64,000 bases of DNA from Gammaproteobacteria bacterium (GCA_013002025.1 JABDKW010000036.1:46657-110656); one strand, 5' to 3'. Positions 45,752 to 54,520 are shown, numbered from the stretch's first letter. Made by a program: numbers and translations. The notes: generated by a model not told the origin, from the sequence alone.

Positions 45752-46224
45752 GCGAGCGAATTCTGGATGAAGTGGATCGACAGATCATTGAGCACCTGTC
45801 GCGCGACGCGCGCCTGAGTAATCGTGAAATTGCCGACTCGCTGGGATTGGTTGAAGGAACTGTGCGCGGGCGCATTAAGCGTTTGCAGTCGGACAACATC
45901 ATTAAAATCATGGCCATTGCTGATACGCGCGTGATGACTGGTCACGCCAACCCGATGATGGCGTATCTGGGAATACACGCAAACCTGGACACACTGCGCG
46001 AGACCGCCGAAGTGATTGCTGATTTAAGTTTCGTGCGATTCGCGGCCACCATGCTGGGTCGCTACGAAATTTTGGCGATCTCGTTTTTTGGCTCCAATGA
46101 CGAGATGATTGAATGCATTAACCGCGACATTATCAGCATTCCCGGGGTCAAGCATGTAGACACCAAACTCGCCATCAAAAACGTAAAATACGATTATCGC
46201 TGGGGCCGCATCATAAAAAAGTAA
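45748..46224 (+). CDS. Lrp/AsnC-family transcriptional regulator 2
   Basis: Second regulator of the family, 158 residues, beginning inside the stop region of the first (ATGA). The helix-turn-helix is LDEVDRQIIEHLSRDARLSNREIADSLGLVEGTVRGRIKRLQSDNIIKIMAIADTRV. The RAM domain continues MMAYLGIHANLDTLRETAEVIADLSFVRFAATMLGRYEILAISFFGSNDEMIE. The two proteins are clearly divergent, not a recent duplication. Coupled translation suggests they may assemble as a hetero-oligomer (inference). Siroheme decarboxylases also come as Lrp-like pairs, but nothing in the context supports that. Confidence 0.87.
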   Translation: MSERILDEVDRQIIEHLSRDARLSNREIADSLGLVEGTVRGRIKRLQSDNIIKIMAIADTRVMTGHANPMMAYLGIHANLDTLRETAEVIADLSFVRFAATMLGRYEILAISFFGSNDEMIECINRDIISIPGVKHVDTKLAIKNVKYDYRWGRIIKK

Positions 46225-46240
46225 AAAATAGGCCATATAT

Positions 46241-46312
46241 TTACGCAAATAGTTTATAAATCGCCTACATATGCTAATATTCGCAGAAATACCGCCCTAT
46301 ATTTTACGTTTT
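46241..46312. promoter_or_regulatory. Pair of TTDCGYAAA-like sites, 63 bp apart, upstream of hsaA
   Basis: TTACGCAAA at 46241-46249, part of the near-palindrome ATTTACGCAAAT, and TTACGTTTT at 46304-46312. The CG centres are again exactly 63 bp apart, as in the gap before the first Lrp/AsnC gene. The stretch is AT-rich and probably contains the hsaA promoter. Candidate binding sites for the Lrp/AsnC pair; inference. Confidence 0.45.
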
Positions 46313-46331
46313 TGAGAAAATACGGCCTTTC

Positions 46332-46439
46332 CGAGTAGCAACTTGCGGGTGGTTAGGAGTTTTCGGCACGCTGTTACTCGCAAGCGACCAGAGAAGCGCA
46401 CCGCTTCATGGCCAGGGCCCCAGGCGCTGAATCTAGCGC
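46332..46439 (+). promoter_or_regulatory. Structured 5' leader of the hsaA operon
   Basis: Three hairpins can form in series before the hsaA ribosome site: CGAGTAGCA/TGTTACTCG (46332-46340/46372-46380, 9 bp with one G-U), GAAGCG-CAC-CGCTTC (46393-46407) and GCGCT/AGCGC (46424-46428/46435-46439). The Shine-Dalgarno AGGAGTGATC follows at 46451-46460. No T-tract follows any stem. The helices are visible; a regulatory role is inference. Confidence 0.4.
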
Positions 46440-46463
46440 AATTATCCTTTCAGGAGTGATCTG

Positions 46464-47627
46464 ATGTCTTCAAATACAGCCGCGGCTGCCCCGGTAGCCA
46501 CCAATTCCGTCAACATGTCGCCGTTTCTGGCAAATTTTGCAGAGCGTTCGCAGGAAGGCCGCGAATTGCGTCGCTTGCCGGATGCTTCGATTAATGACTT
46601 ACATGAATCGGGCTACTTTCGCGCCCTGGTCCCAGCCAAGCTGGGCGGCATGGAAATGCCCCCCAAAGAATTCTTTCAGATTCAAACTGAAATTGCCGAA
46701 TACGATATGAGTTCGGCCTGGGTTGGCGGCATTATTGCGGTACACGCTTTTCAAATTGCGCTGATGGACGAACAGGCCCAGCAAGACGTTTATGGAAACA
46801 ACCCGGATGCACGTGTGAGCAGTTCCTACAACCCGGTGGGTGGCAAAACTGAACCTGCCGAGGGCGGCTTAATGTTGAGCGGCCGCTGGGGCTGGAGTTC
46901 GGGTTCTGATCATTGCGAGTGGGTACTGCTGGGTGCCATCGTTGCGGGCGAGGGGTATCGAACATTTTTGGTGCCGCGGTCTGATTATGAAATAGAAGAC
47001 ACCTGGAACTCCATGGGCTTGCAGGCCACTGGCTCCAATGACATCGTGATCGAGCAACCCGTATTCGTGCCGGACTACCGCACCCACAAACAGATGGACG
47101 GCTTCGCCTGTAAGAATGATCAGGAGAGCCCCTTGTATAACCTGCCTTGGGCGCAGGCGTTTATTCGCGTGGTATCTACGCCCGCAATTGGCGCCGCCAA
47201 GCATGCATTGCGTCTGTTTATTGAAAATGCCAGTACCAGTAGCACCGACCCCACTCGATTAGTGGGTGACCCCGATGTGTTACGCCGTGTGGCGGAGGCA
47301 GAAAATCTGATCGACATCGCAGAGACTATGATGGCGCGCAATTTTGACGCCATGCAGGCATTGGTTGAAGCAGGCCAGGAGATTCCAATGGCGGATCGGG
47401 TACGCTATCGATATCAGGCGGCGCGGGTGATTGACGATATGTCGCGCGCGGTGGACTTATTGTTTGAAGTCGCTGGCGGTCGCAGTGTGTTTGTAGGTTC
47501 TGAAATTCAAAACATCTGGCACGATATTCATATCGCCCGAGCCCACGTAGCTAATAACCCGGTCGGCTTTGCGCGTAACTGGGGCAACATTATGTTAGGT
47601 GGTGAAAGCCAGGACGTGTTCGTATAA
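46464..47627 (+). CDS. hsaA: 3-HSA monooxygenase oxygenase component, HsaA-like (TesA2-like)
   Basis: Flavin-dependent monooxygenase with acyl-CoA dehydrogenase fold, 387 residues. It hydroxylates the phenolic 9,10-secosteroid 3-HSA to the catechol 3,4-DHSA using reduced flavin from HsaB. Visible: LHESGYFRALVPAKLGGMEMPPKEFFQIQTEIAEYDMSSAWVGGIIAVHAFQIALM, LSGRWGWSSGSDHCEWVLLGA, YEIEDTWNSMGLQATGSNDIVIE, and the C-terminal ARAHVANNPVGFARNWGNIMLGG. These features distinguish the HsaA/HpaH-like group from true dehydrogenases. No reductase (HsaB) gene lies nearby. It heads the run hsaA-D-E-G-F-C. Symbol by pathway context and domain match. Confidence 0.87.
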   Translation: MSSNTAAAAPVATNSVNMSPFLANFAERSQEGRELRRLPDASINDLHESGYFRALVPAKLGGMEMPPKEFFQIQTEIAEYDMSSAWVGGIIAVHAFQIALMDEQAQQDVYGNNPDARVSSSYNPVGGKTEPAEGGLMLSGRWGWSSGSDHCEWVLLGAIVAGEGYRTFLVPRSDYEIEDTWNSMGLQATGSNDIVIEQPVFVPDYRTHKQMDGFACKNDQESPLYNLPWAQAFIRVVSTPAIGAAKHALRLFIENASTSSTDPTRLVGDPDVLRRVAEAENLIDIAETMMARNFDAMQALVEAGQEIPMADRVRYRYQAARVIDDMSRAVDLLFEVAGGRSVFVGSEIQNIWHDIHIARAHVANNPVGFARNWGNIMLGGESQDVFV

Positions 47628-47653
47628 GTCGCGGAGCGGTTGAGGTAACAAGA

Positions 47654-48505
47654 GTGACACAGCAAGCAGCGTCCGGCGCGCCGCCGCGTGGCGAGATTGT
47701 TCGTAACGGCGACCTGGAAACGCACTATCTAAGCTATGGCGAAGGGCCGGCCGTGGTATTTCTGCACGGCAGCGGACCCGGCGCCAGTGGCTATAGCAAC
47801 TTTAAACTTAATGTGGAGGCCGTGGTGGCGGCCGGCCACCGAGCCATCGTTATCGACATGATCGGCTTTGGTTATTCATCCAAGCCAAGCGACATCGATT
47901 ACACCACGGCTTTGTTCGCCGACAATGTTAAAGCCACCCTGGATCAACTGGGCATTGAGCAATGCACTTTGCTGGGCAACTCTTTAGGCGGCGCTATCTG
48001 TATTCGTCTGGCACTGGATTTTCCGCAGCTGGTGACCCGCCTGATTATGATGGCACCCGGTGGTATTGAAGAGAAAGACAGGTATTTCGCCATGCCCGGT
48101 ATCGCAAAAATGGTAAGCGCATTTGTTGGCGGTGGGCTAGATCGGGATGGGTTGCGTCAAATTCTGGAAATTCTGGTGCACGACCCCAAACACGTTACCG
48201 ACGCGCTGGTAGAAGAGCGATTTTGTATTCTCGAAACACAGCCGCCCGATGTGTTGTCGCGCATGATCATTCCGAATATGGCGGCGGAGTTACCGAACTT
48301 GCAGTGTCCGGTCTATGGATTCTGGGGTGAACAGGATGAAATGACGCCAGTCTCAGGCGTGGCGCACTTTACGCGGCAGTGTCAGCAGGCTCAATTTCTG
48401 ACTTTAAGTCAGTGTGGTCACTGGGTAATGGTGGAACACGCAGGACTGTTTAACGCACACCTGACCGGAATTCTTGATGGCAACTTGTCGCTGGAGCAGG
48501 GCTAG
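47654..48505 (+). CDS. hsaD: 4,9-DSHA hydrolase, HsaD-like alpha/beta hydrolase
   Basis: Meta-cleavage-product hydrolase of 283 residues. It cuts the C-C bond of 4,9-DSHA to give a hydroxyhexadienoate and the two-ring propionate DOHNAA/HIP. The oxyanion region is VVFLHGSGPGASGYSNF. The catalytic triad is visible as Ser110 (LLGNSLGGA), Asp228 (GEQDEMTP) and His256 (SQCGHWVMVE). The start is GTG 47654 behind TGAGG. It is 26 bp after hsaA and 3 bp before hsaE, which fits a single operon. Confidence 0.92.
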   Translation: MTQQAASGAPPRGEIVRNGDLETHYLSYGEGPAVVFLHGSGPGASGYSNFKLNVEAVVAAGHRAIVIDMIGFGYSSKPSDIDYTTALFADNVKATLDQLGIEQCTLLGNSLGGAICIRLALDFPQLVTRLIMMAPGGIEEKDRYFAMPGIAKMVSAFVGGGLDRDGLRQILEILVHDPKHVTDALVEERFCILETQPPDVLSRMIIPNMAAELPNLQCPVYGFWGEQDEMTPVSGVAHFTRQCQQAQFLTLSQCGHWVMVEHAGLFNAHLTGILDGNLSLEQG

Positions 48506-48508
48506 GCC

Positions 48509-49306
48509 ATGCTCAGTGACGCGCAAATCAGCGCCTATGCCGGGGAATTGCTGAGCGCCCTGCAACAGCAACAAATGGTGGCGCCGTTGACCGAGCGCAC
48601 GCCCGAGATCAGCATTCAGGATGCGTATCAGATTTCCAAGCTAATTCTGGATCACCGCACCGCGCCCGACTCCCCAAGCGGTGAAACCATCGTCGGTAAA
48701 AAAATTGGCGTTACCAGCGATGCAGTGCAGTCTATGCTGGGTGTGTACGAGCCGGATTTTGGGTTCCTGACCGATAAAATGCAATTCGGCCCCGGGAAGG
48801 TGCCGATTGGTGACTTGATTCAACCGCGCGCTGAAGCGGAAATTGCGTTTCGCTTGTCACAGGATCTGATCGGCCCCGGCGTTACTCAGCAGGATGTGCT
48901 GGCCGCCACCGAGTGCGTGATGGCCTGTTTTGAGATTGTTGATTCACGGGTGCGCGACTGGCAGATAAAAATTCAGGACACGGTGGCTGACAACGCATCC
49001 TGCGGTGTGTATGTTTTGGGCGATCAAAAAGTCGACCCAAATGGTCTAGACTTAGCTGCGTGTCAGGTGCGGGTGCACAAAAACGGCGAGTTTTTGAGCG
49101 AAGGCCTTGGTTCTGCGGTGCAGGGCTCACCATTGCAATCCATCGCCTGGCTGGCCAATACCTTTGGCGATTTGGGCATACCGTTGCGCGCCGGTGAAGT
49201 GATTTTGTCGGGTTCATTGGTGCCCCTAGAGCCGATTGTGCCGGGTGATGAAATGACAATGTCGTTGACCGGCATAGGTGATCTAAGTGTCACCTTCGTA
49301 GATTAG
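48509..49306 (+). CDS. hsaE: 2-hydroxyhexa-2,4-dienoate hydratase, HsaE-like
   Basis: Metal-dependent hydratase of 265 residues in the fumarylacetoacetase-like fold family (MhpD/TesE group). It adds water to the dienoate released by HsaD, giving 4-hydroxy-2-oxohexanoate. Signatures: [46 protein letters not shown] (metal-binding Glu pair), [32 protein letters not shown], and [19 protein letters not shown]. Size and order match other steroid clusters. Confidence 0.92.
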   Translation: MLSDAQISAYAGELLSALQQQQMVAPLTERTPEISIQDAYQISKLILDHRTAPDSPSGETIVGKKIGVTSDAVQSMLGVYEPDFGFLTDKMQFGPGKVPIGDLIQPRAEAEIAFRLSQDLIGPGVTQQDVLAATECVMACFEIVDSRVRDWQIKIQDTVADNASCGVYVLGDQKVDPNGLDLAACQVRVHKNGEFLSEGLGSAVQGSPLQSIAWLANTFGDLGIPLRAGEVILSGSLVPLEPIVPGDEMTMSLTGIGDLSVTFVD

Positions 49307-49344
49307 GGCCGCGTAGAGTTGAACAGCGTTATGGGCAAATCCAC

Positions 49345-50289
49345 ATGAGTAAAGTTAAAGCAATGATCGTTGGCAGTGGCAATATTGGCACTGACCTGAT
49401 GATAAAAATTCACCGTCTGTCGGACCGTATGGAACTGGCTGGCGTGGTGGGCATTGACCCGCAATCAGAAGGCCTGGCGATGGCAAAATCGTTTGGCATC
49501 GACACCACATTCGAGGGTCTACAGGGCGCGCGGGAACTGGCTGGTTGGGACGACACCCAATTGGTGTTTGATGCGACTTCTGCCAAAGCCCACGCGGTGC
49601 ACAACACCATTTGTATCGAAGACAGCAAGCAAATCATTGATCTGACGCCAGCCGCTATCGGGCCGTACTGTGTGCCGGCGGTCAATATGTCGGAGCACCT
49701 CGGCGAGCCTAATGTGAATATGGTTACCTGTGGTGGTCAAGCCACCATTCCGATGGTCTTTGCGGTTAGTCGTGTCGCCGCTGCAGTGCCGTACGCCGAA
49801 ATCGTGGCCTCGGTGTCCTCGCGCTCGGCCGGGCCCGGCACGCGCGCAAATATTGATGAATTTACGCAAACCACCTCGGCCGGCATTACCCGGGTAGGTG
49901 GCGCCAAAAACGGCAAGGCGATTATTATTTTGAATCCCGCCGAGCCGCCGATGATTATGCGCAACACGGTGTACACGCTGTCACAAGGCGCCAGCGAGCA
50001 ACAGATTAGCGACTCGGTGGCCGAGATGGTGGCTGATATCCAGGCCTACGTGCCGGGCTATAAACTTAAGCAGCAATTACAGTTCGAGCACTTCGGTGAC
50101 GATCAGCAACTTAATATTCCGGGCCATGGCAAAACCAGCGGGTTGAAAACCACTATTTTTCTTGAGGTGGAAGGTGCCGGACATTATCTGCCCAAATACT
50201 CCGGCAATCTGGACATCATGACCTCGGCCGCGATGTCGGTGGGCGAACGAATGGCGGTAGAGAAGTTTGGCTACCGGGGAGCAGCCTGA
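49345..50289 (+). CDS. hsaG: Propanal/acetaldehyde dehydrogenase (CoA-acylating), HsaG-like
   Basis: Acylating aldehyde dehydrogenase of 314 residues (DmpF/BphJ family) turning the aldolase product propanal into propionyl-CoA with NAD+. It starts [22 protein letters not shown] (Rossmann). The catalytic Cys129 is in [37 protein letters not shown] and RNTVYTLS are conserved. It works in a channelled complex with the aldolase encoded by the next gene, whose ATG overlaps this stop (TGATG), supporting paired synthesis. Confidence 0.94.
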   Translation: MSKVKAMIVGSGNIGTDLMIKIHRLSDRMELAGVVGIDPQSEGLAMAKSFGIDTTFEGLQGARELAGWDDTQLVFDATSAKAHAVHNTICIEDSKQIIDLTPAAIGPYCVPAVNMSEHLGEPNVNMVTCGGQATIPMVFAVSRVAAAVPYAEIVASVSSRSAGPGTRANIDEFTQTTSAGITRVGGAKNGKAIIILNPAEPPMIMRNTVYTLSQGASEQQISDSVAEMVADIQAYVPGYKLKQQLQFEHFGDDQQLNIPGHGKTSGLKTTIFLEVEGAGHYLPKYSGNLDIMTSAAMSVGERMAVEKFGYRGAA

Positions 50290-51413
50290 TGCAACAGCGA
50301 GCAGATTTTAAAATCGGTCAGGCACTGGGCAAAATCACAGACCCGACCAAAGAGAAAATATTTATACAGGACGTGACCCTGCGTGATGGCATGCATGCGA
50401 TCCGCCATCAGTATGGCATTGAGCATTGCGCCGCCATTGCCAAAGCGCTGGATCAGGCCGGTGTTGATGCCATTGAAATAGCGCATGGCGACGGGATTAA
50501 CGGCTCCAGTTTTAATTATGGTTTTGGGGCGCATACCGACTGGGAGTGGATCGAGGCCGTGGCCGATGCGATTGACCACTGTATGCTTACCACCCTGATA
50601 TTGCCCGGCATCGCAACCGTGGACGCCTTGAAGCAGGCCTACGATCTCGGCGTGCGCTCGGTGCGGGTCGCCACGCATTGCACGGAAGCCGATGTTGCCA
50701 AACAACATATCGAATATGCCCGTGAGTTAGGTATGGACACGATAGGCTTTTTAATGATGAGCCACATGAGTGAACCTAAAGCGCTGGCGCAGCAGGCCAA
50801 ACTGATGGAAACCTATGGCGCACAATGTGTCTACGTCACCGACTCCGGTGGCGCCATCGATATGGACGGATATGTAGAGCGCTTCAAAGCCTACGATGAT
50901 GTGCTGTTACCGGAGACCGAGCGCGGCATTCATGCACACCACAATCTATCGCTGGGAGTGGCCAATTCCATTGTTGCAGTGCAAAACGGTGTGCGGCGGG
51001 TCGATGCTTCGCTGGCCGGCATGGGGGCCGGCGCGGGCAATGCGCCGCTGGAAGTGTTTATCGCAGCGATAGACCGTAAAGGCTGGAACCACGGCTGCGA
51101 TGTATTCCAATTGATGGACGCCGCCGAAGAGCTGGTTCGACCTCTGCAGGACCGCCCGGTGCGGGTTGATCGTGAAACCTTGTCGCTGGGCTATGCCGGC
51201 GTGTATTCCTCATTCTTGCGACACGCGGAGAAAGCCGCAGCAGACTATGGCATGGATGCGCGCACTATTTTAATGGAACTGGGTCGGCGCGGCATGGTGG
51301 GTGGCCAGGAAGATATGATTGTCGATGTCACGCTGGACCTACTAGAACAGCAAAAGTCCGAGGCCGACACGCCTGCGCCTGTGGCTGATTTAAAAAAGCA
51401 GCAAAGTGCGTAA
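50289..51413 (+). CDS. hsaF: 4-hydroxy-2-oxohexanoate/valerate aldolase, HsaF-like
   Basis: Class II pyruvate aldolase of 374 residues (DmpG/BphI family), splitting 4-hydroxy-2-oxohexanoate to pyruvate and propanal. The active-site opening is [19 protein letters not shown] (metal Asp, catalytic His). [13 protein letters not shown] and [43 protein letters not shown] hold the metal-binding His pair. The C-terminal dimer/channel domain follows. The ATG overlaps the hsaG stop codon, in keeping with the obligate aldolase-dehydrogenase complex. Confidence 0.94.
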   Translation: MQQRADFKIGQALGKITDPTKEKIFIQDVTLRDGMHAIRHQYGIEHCAAIAKALDQAGVDAIEIAHGDGINGSSFNYGFGAHTDWEWIEAVADAIDHCMLTTLILPGIATVDALKQAYDLGVRSVRVATHCTEADVAKQHIEYARELGMDTIGFLMMSHMSEPKALAQQAKLMETYGAQCVYVTDSGGAIDMDGYVERFKAYDDVLLPETERGIHAHHNLSLGVANSIVAVQNGVRRVDASLAGMGAGAGNAPLEVFIAAIDRKGWNHGCDVFQLMDAAEELVRPLQDRPVRVDRETLSLGYAGVYSSFLRHAEKAAADYGMDARTILMELGRRGMVGGQEDMIVDVTLDLLEQQKSEADTPAPVADLKKQQSA

Positions 51414-51418
51414 TTGCC

Positions 51419-51853
51419 ATGAGTGATAATTCCCAGCATCTTGCGGTGCAAGCCAATCTCAAATCGATCCACGCGGCCATGAATAAAGACCGCGAAGGTT
51501 GGCTGGCGTTGTATGCGGAAGACGCAATTATAAGTGACCCAGTGGGTAAGTCGCCGCTCGACCCAGAGGGCAATGGCCATCGTGGTAAGCAGGCGATTGC
51601 TGATTTCTACGACAATATAATCGCCTATGCCGAGTTTGAAATGCGGCCGGGCCAGCACTTGATTAGCGGTGAGTATGCCTGCGCGGTACCCATGCAAGTG
51701 ATCAACCAATTAGGTGATGGTGTGACCACGTCAGTGGACTTGATCGGCGTTTATCATGTTAATAAAGAGGGTTTGATCACCTCCATGAATGCCTACTGGG
51801 ATTTCGGCAGTATTGAACAACAATTAGCCGACGCCTTTGAGCAGAACGGCTAA
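51419..51853 (+). CDS. Ketosteroid isomerase-related NTF2-like protein
   Basis: NTF2-fold protein of 144 residues. HLAVQANLKSIHAAMNKDREGWLALYAEDAIISDPVGKSPLDPEGNGHRGKQAIADFYDNIIAYAEF resembles ketosteroid isomerase at the Asp-containing DPVG motif. It has a longer loop (SPLDPEGNGHRG) usual for a subgroup repeatedly found in steroid loci. The second acid (SVDLIGVYHV) may be retained. The reaction is unproven; it could bind or isomerise a seco-steroid intermediate. It sits between hsaF (5 bp) and hsaC. Confidence 0.72.
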   Translation: MSDNSQHLAVQANLKSIHAAMNKDREGWLALYAEDAIISDPVGKSPLDPEGNGHRGKQAIADFYDNIIAYAEFEMRPGQHLISGEYACAVPMQVINQLGDGVTTSVDLIGVYHVNKEGLITSMNAYWDFGSIEQQLADAFEQNG

Positions 51854-51894
51854 GCTCATTTACCAAAGCAACGCACCACAGCAAAAACAACCTT

Positions 51895-51933
51895 AACAAC
51901 TTTCCACAACAACTTTCCACAACAACTTTCCAA
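51895..51933 (+). repeat. Three 13-bp direct repeats before hsaC
   Basis: AACAACTTTCCAC at 51895-51907 and 51908-51920, then AACAACTTTCCAA at 51921-51933. The tract lies in the 96-bp gap between the NTF2 gene and ATG 51950 of hsaC, ending 16 bp before the start codon. It may be slippage-prone spacer DNA or a multi-copy binding site; its function is unknown. No strong Shine-Dalgarno is seen for hsaC (only GTAGAAAAATT). Confidence 0.75.
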
Positions 51934-51949
51934 ATAACGTAGAAAAATT

Positions 51950-52843
51950 ATGAGTGTCTCAAGTTTGGGCTATATCACCCTGACCGCGACGGATTTATCT
52001 GAGTGGCGAACCTTTGGTACCGAGATCATGGGCTTAATGCTGGATGACTCGAGCAATGACGAAACCTTGAGGTTTCGCATGGACGATCACCCGGCACGTT
52101 TGATAGTGCAGGCGGGCGACGAAGATAAGCTTGCTGCGGTGGGCTGGGAATACGCCGATGAAGCGGCTTATCTGGCAATCGTTGACGCATTAAAAGCCAG
52201 CGGTGCAGAGGTCCAGGCGGGCGATGCCGCGGGCGCGGCAGCGCGTTCGGTTACTGCCTACTCGGTCAGCGCAGATCGCGCGGGCAACCCATTCGAGGTG
52301 TACTACGGGCGTACCGGTCTTAAAGACGACTTCGCATCGCCGGCCGGCGTGGGTCAATTTGTTACCGGCGAGATGGGCATGGGGCACGTGGTGTTGCCGG
52401 CTCCGAATATGGATGAGACGCATGATTTTTATACATCGGTTATGGGGTTTGGCGACAGCGACAACCTGACCTTGCCGCCGCCGGCTGAGAGTGCGCCGGA
52501 GATGAACATCCGGTTTATGCACGCCTGTAATCCGCGCCATCATAGCCTGGCTTTATTTAACTATCCGGTGCCCACCGGTATTGTGCACCTGATTTTGGAG
52601 GTGGCCAGCATTGACGACGTGGGTGCCTGTCTGGATAGGGTGCAAAAAGCCGGTTACTCGTTGATGTCCACGTTGGGGCGCCATTGCAATGACAATATGG
52701 TGTCGTTCTACGTTGTCGGGCCGGGCGGTATTGCTATCGAGTTTGGCTACGACGGCCTGCAAATTGATTGGCAGAATTACCAGCCGACGGTGAGCACCAA
52801 AGGCGATCATTGGGGGCATGAATATGTGCCTCCCGTCGCCTGA
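51950..52843 (+). CDS. hsaC: 3,4-DHSA extradiol dioxygenase, HsaC-like (TesB-like)
   Basis: Iron(II) extradiol dioxygenase of 297 residues cleaving the catechol ring A of 3,4-DHSA to 4,9-DSHA. It has two vicinal-oxygen-chelate domains. The iron ligands are visible in the C-terminal one: His146 (MGMGHVVLPAP), His213 (GIVHLILEV) and Glu264 (GIAIEFGYDG). HCNDNMVSFYVVGPGG matches the conserved catalytic-His/Tyr region of type I enzymes. Position after hsaA-D-E-G-F supports the steroid assignment over biphenyl-type substrates. Confidence 0.92.
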   Translation: MSVSSLGYITLTATDLSEWRTFGTEIMGLMLDDSSNDETLRFRMDDHPARLIVQAGDEDKLAAVGWEYADEAAYLAIVDALKASGAEVQAGDAAGAAARSVTAYSVSADRAGNPFEVYYGRTGLKDDFASPAGVGQFVTGEMGMGHVVLPAPNMDETHDFYTSVMGFGDSDNLTLPPPAESAPEMNIRFMHACNPRHHSLALFNYPVPTGIVHLILEVASIDDVGACLDRVQKAGYSLMSTLGRHCNDNMVSFYVVGPGGIAIEFGYDGLQIDWQNYQPTVSTKGDHWGHEYVPPVA

Positions 52844-52858
52844 GCTGCCGACGCCCTT

Positions 52859-53740
52859 ATGAATAAATTAATGAGTAGTCGCGACGCAGTCGCGCAGATC
52901 GAGTCTGGAATGACGGTCGGTATCGGTGGCTGGGGCCCCCGCCGCAAGCCAATGGCCCTGGTGCGCGAGCTATTGCGTTCCGATGTCAGTGATCTCACTG
53001 TAGTGGCCTACGGGGGTGCAGATGTAGGTATGTTGTGCGCCGCAGGGAAAATTAAAAAATTGATATTTGCTTTTGTCTCGCTGGACTTTATTCCACTGGA
53101 ACCCTATTTCCGGCAGGCGCGACAAAATGCCAGCATTGATGTTATGGAAATAGACGAGGGGCTCATGCTGCTGGGTCTTAAGGCCGCTGCGATGGGTGCA
53201 CCCTATATTCCGACTGCGGTGGGTCTGGGCACTGACGTGGTGACCACCAATCCGGACTTGCAGGTAATCGAGTCACCCTATGGCGGCGACAAACAATGGC
53301 TGGCCATGCCGGCCTTGAATTTGGATGTTGCTTTATTGCACGTTGACCGTGCCGATCAGCGCGGCGTGTGTCAGATTACCGGGCCGGATCATTATATGGA
53401 TGATTTATTTGCCCGTGCAGCCAACAATACCATCGTGTCCTGCGACGAGCTGGTCGAGACCGACTACTTTCACAGTGATCCGCAACAGGCGCGCTCGGTG
53501 TTTTGGGAGCGCAGTTGCACCAATGCTGTCGTGCACATTCCCTGTGGCGCCCACCCGAGCTCCTGTACACCGTTGTATGGTCTGGACGCCAGTCATTTTA
53601 AGGCTTATGCGGCCAGCGCCAAGGAAGAGGGTGGCTGGCAGCAGTATTTCGACGACTATATTGCGGTCGGTGAAGAGCAGTACCTGACCAAAGTGGGTGG
53701 TGTTGAGGCGGTCAAAGCCTTGCCATTACCAATTTATTAG
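52859..53740 (+). CDS. ipdA: COCHEA-CoA hydrolase subunit alpha, IpdA-like
   Basis: Class I CoA-transferase-fold protein of 293 residues. With IpdB it forms the heterodimer that hydrolytically opens the last steroid ring (COCHEA-CoA) in HIP catabolism. Visible: SGMTVGIGGWGPRRKPMALVRELLRSDVSDLTVVAYGGADVGMLCAAGKI and later LLHVDRADQRGVCQITGPDHYMDDLFARAA. It starts 15 bp after hsaC and 15 bp before ipdB. Generic annotation would call it a CoA-transferase; the pairing with ipdB, ipdC and echA20 favours the hydrolase role. Confidence 0.88.
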   Translation: MNKLMSSRDAVAQIESGMTVGIGGWGPRRKPMALVRELLRSDVSDLTVVAYGGADVGMLCAAGKIKKLIFAFVSLDFIPLEPYFRQARQNASIDVMEIDEGLMLLGLKAAAMGAPYIPTAVGLGTDVVTTNPDLQVIESPYGGDKQWLAMPALNLDVALLHVDRADQRGVCQITGPDHYMDDLFARAANNTIVSCDELVETDYFHSDPQQARSVFWERSCTNAVVHIPCGAHPSSCTPLYGLDASHFKAYAASAKEEGGWQQYFDDYIAVGEEQYLTKVGGVEAVKALPLPIY

Positions 53741-53755
53741 CAGTGGGAGCAAATT

Positions 53756-54517
53756 ATGACTGATGAGACAAACCCGCTGGCTGATTTATTAATCTGTGCC
53801 TGTTCAAAAGTATGGCAGGGCGATGGCGAGGTATTGGCCTCTGGCATGGGGCTGATTCAGCGCATTGCCGCTTCAATGGCGATGGTCAAAAACCCCGACC
53901 TGATGATGACTGACTCGGAAGCCTGGATCGTCAGCGAGCCGGTACCCGTTGGCAAACGTAATGGCTACCAACCACAGCGCGAAACCTGGATGGGCTTCTC
54001 GCGCATTTTCGAAAACCTTTGGAGTGGCGCACGCCACGCGCTGGTCGGCCCTACCCAGATAGATCGCTTCGGCCAAGCCAATATCTCGGCAATCGGTGAA
54101 TACGCCAAACCAAAAATTCAGATGTTGGGAATGCGTGGCTTTCCCGGCAATTCTATGAGCCATGCCAACTCCTTCTTCGTGCCCGCACACAGCAAGCGGG
54201 TGTTCGTGGCAGGAGAAGTGGATACGGTTTGTTCCATTGGCTACAACCCTGATCGATTGCCCAAGGGTTACAGCTTCGCTGACATTGACATCCGCTATAT
54301 TGTGACCAATTTATGCGTACTGAGTTTTGCAGATGACAGCAAGCGTATTCAACTGGACAGCCTGCACCCGGGTGTCGAATTGCAAGAGGTGGTGGATAAC
54401 ACCGGTTTTGAATTACTTATCCCCGACAATGTTTCAACTACGCCCCAGCCTGACGCAGATGATTTAGTAATTCTGCAACGCGTTGATCCTAATAACCTGC
54501 GATTAAAAGCGATTTAA
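53756..54517 (+). CDS. ipdB: COCHEA-CoA hydrolase subunit beta, IpdB-like
   Basis: Partner subunit of 253 residues, also of CoA-transferase fold. DEVLASGMGLIQRIAASMA-like opening, SEAWIVSEPVPVGKRNGYQPQRETWMGFSRIFENLWSGARHALVGPTQIDRFGQANISAIGEYAKPKIQMLGMRGFPGNSMSHAN, and CSIGYNPDRLPKGYSFADIDIRYIVTNLCV are conserved in the IpdB group. It lacks the catalytic Glu context of true CoA transferases as far as I can judge by eye. AGTGGGAGC provides a ribosome site before ATG 53756. Confidence 0.88.
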   Translation: MTDETNPLADLLICACSKVWQGDGEVLASGMGLIQRIAASMAMVKNPDLMMTDSEAWIVSEPVPVGKRNGYQPQRETWMGFSRIFENLWSGARHALVGPTQIDRFGQANISAIGEYAKPKIQMLGMRGFPGNSMSHANSFFVPAHSKRVFVAGEVDTVCSIGYNPDRLPKGYSFADIDIRYIVTNLCVLSFADDSKRIQLDSLHPGVELQEVVDNTGFELLIPDNVSTTPQPDADDLVILQRVDPNNLRLKAI

Positions 54518-54520
54518 TAA

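Noticed and set aside
45296..46224. Siroheme decarboxylase (AhbA/AhbB-like) pair
   Set aside because: Both proteins keep a normal Lrp-type helix-turn-helix and RAM domain and there are no heme-synthesis genes nearby.
46464..47627. Annotation as an ordinary acyl-CoA dehydrogenase
   Set aside because: It lacks the EIQR-type C-terminal helix and acid base; the sequence and hsaDEGFC neighbours fit the HsaA monooxygenase branch.
52859..54517. Generic acyl-CoA:acetoacetate CoA-transferase
   Set aside because: Pairing with ipdC, echA20 and hsa genes and the sequence style fit IpdAB hydrolase better; not proven biochemically.
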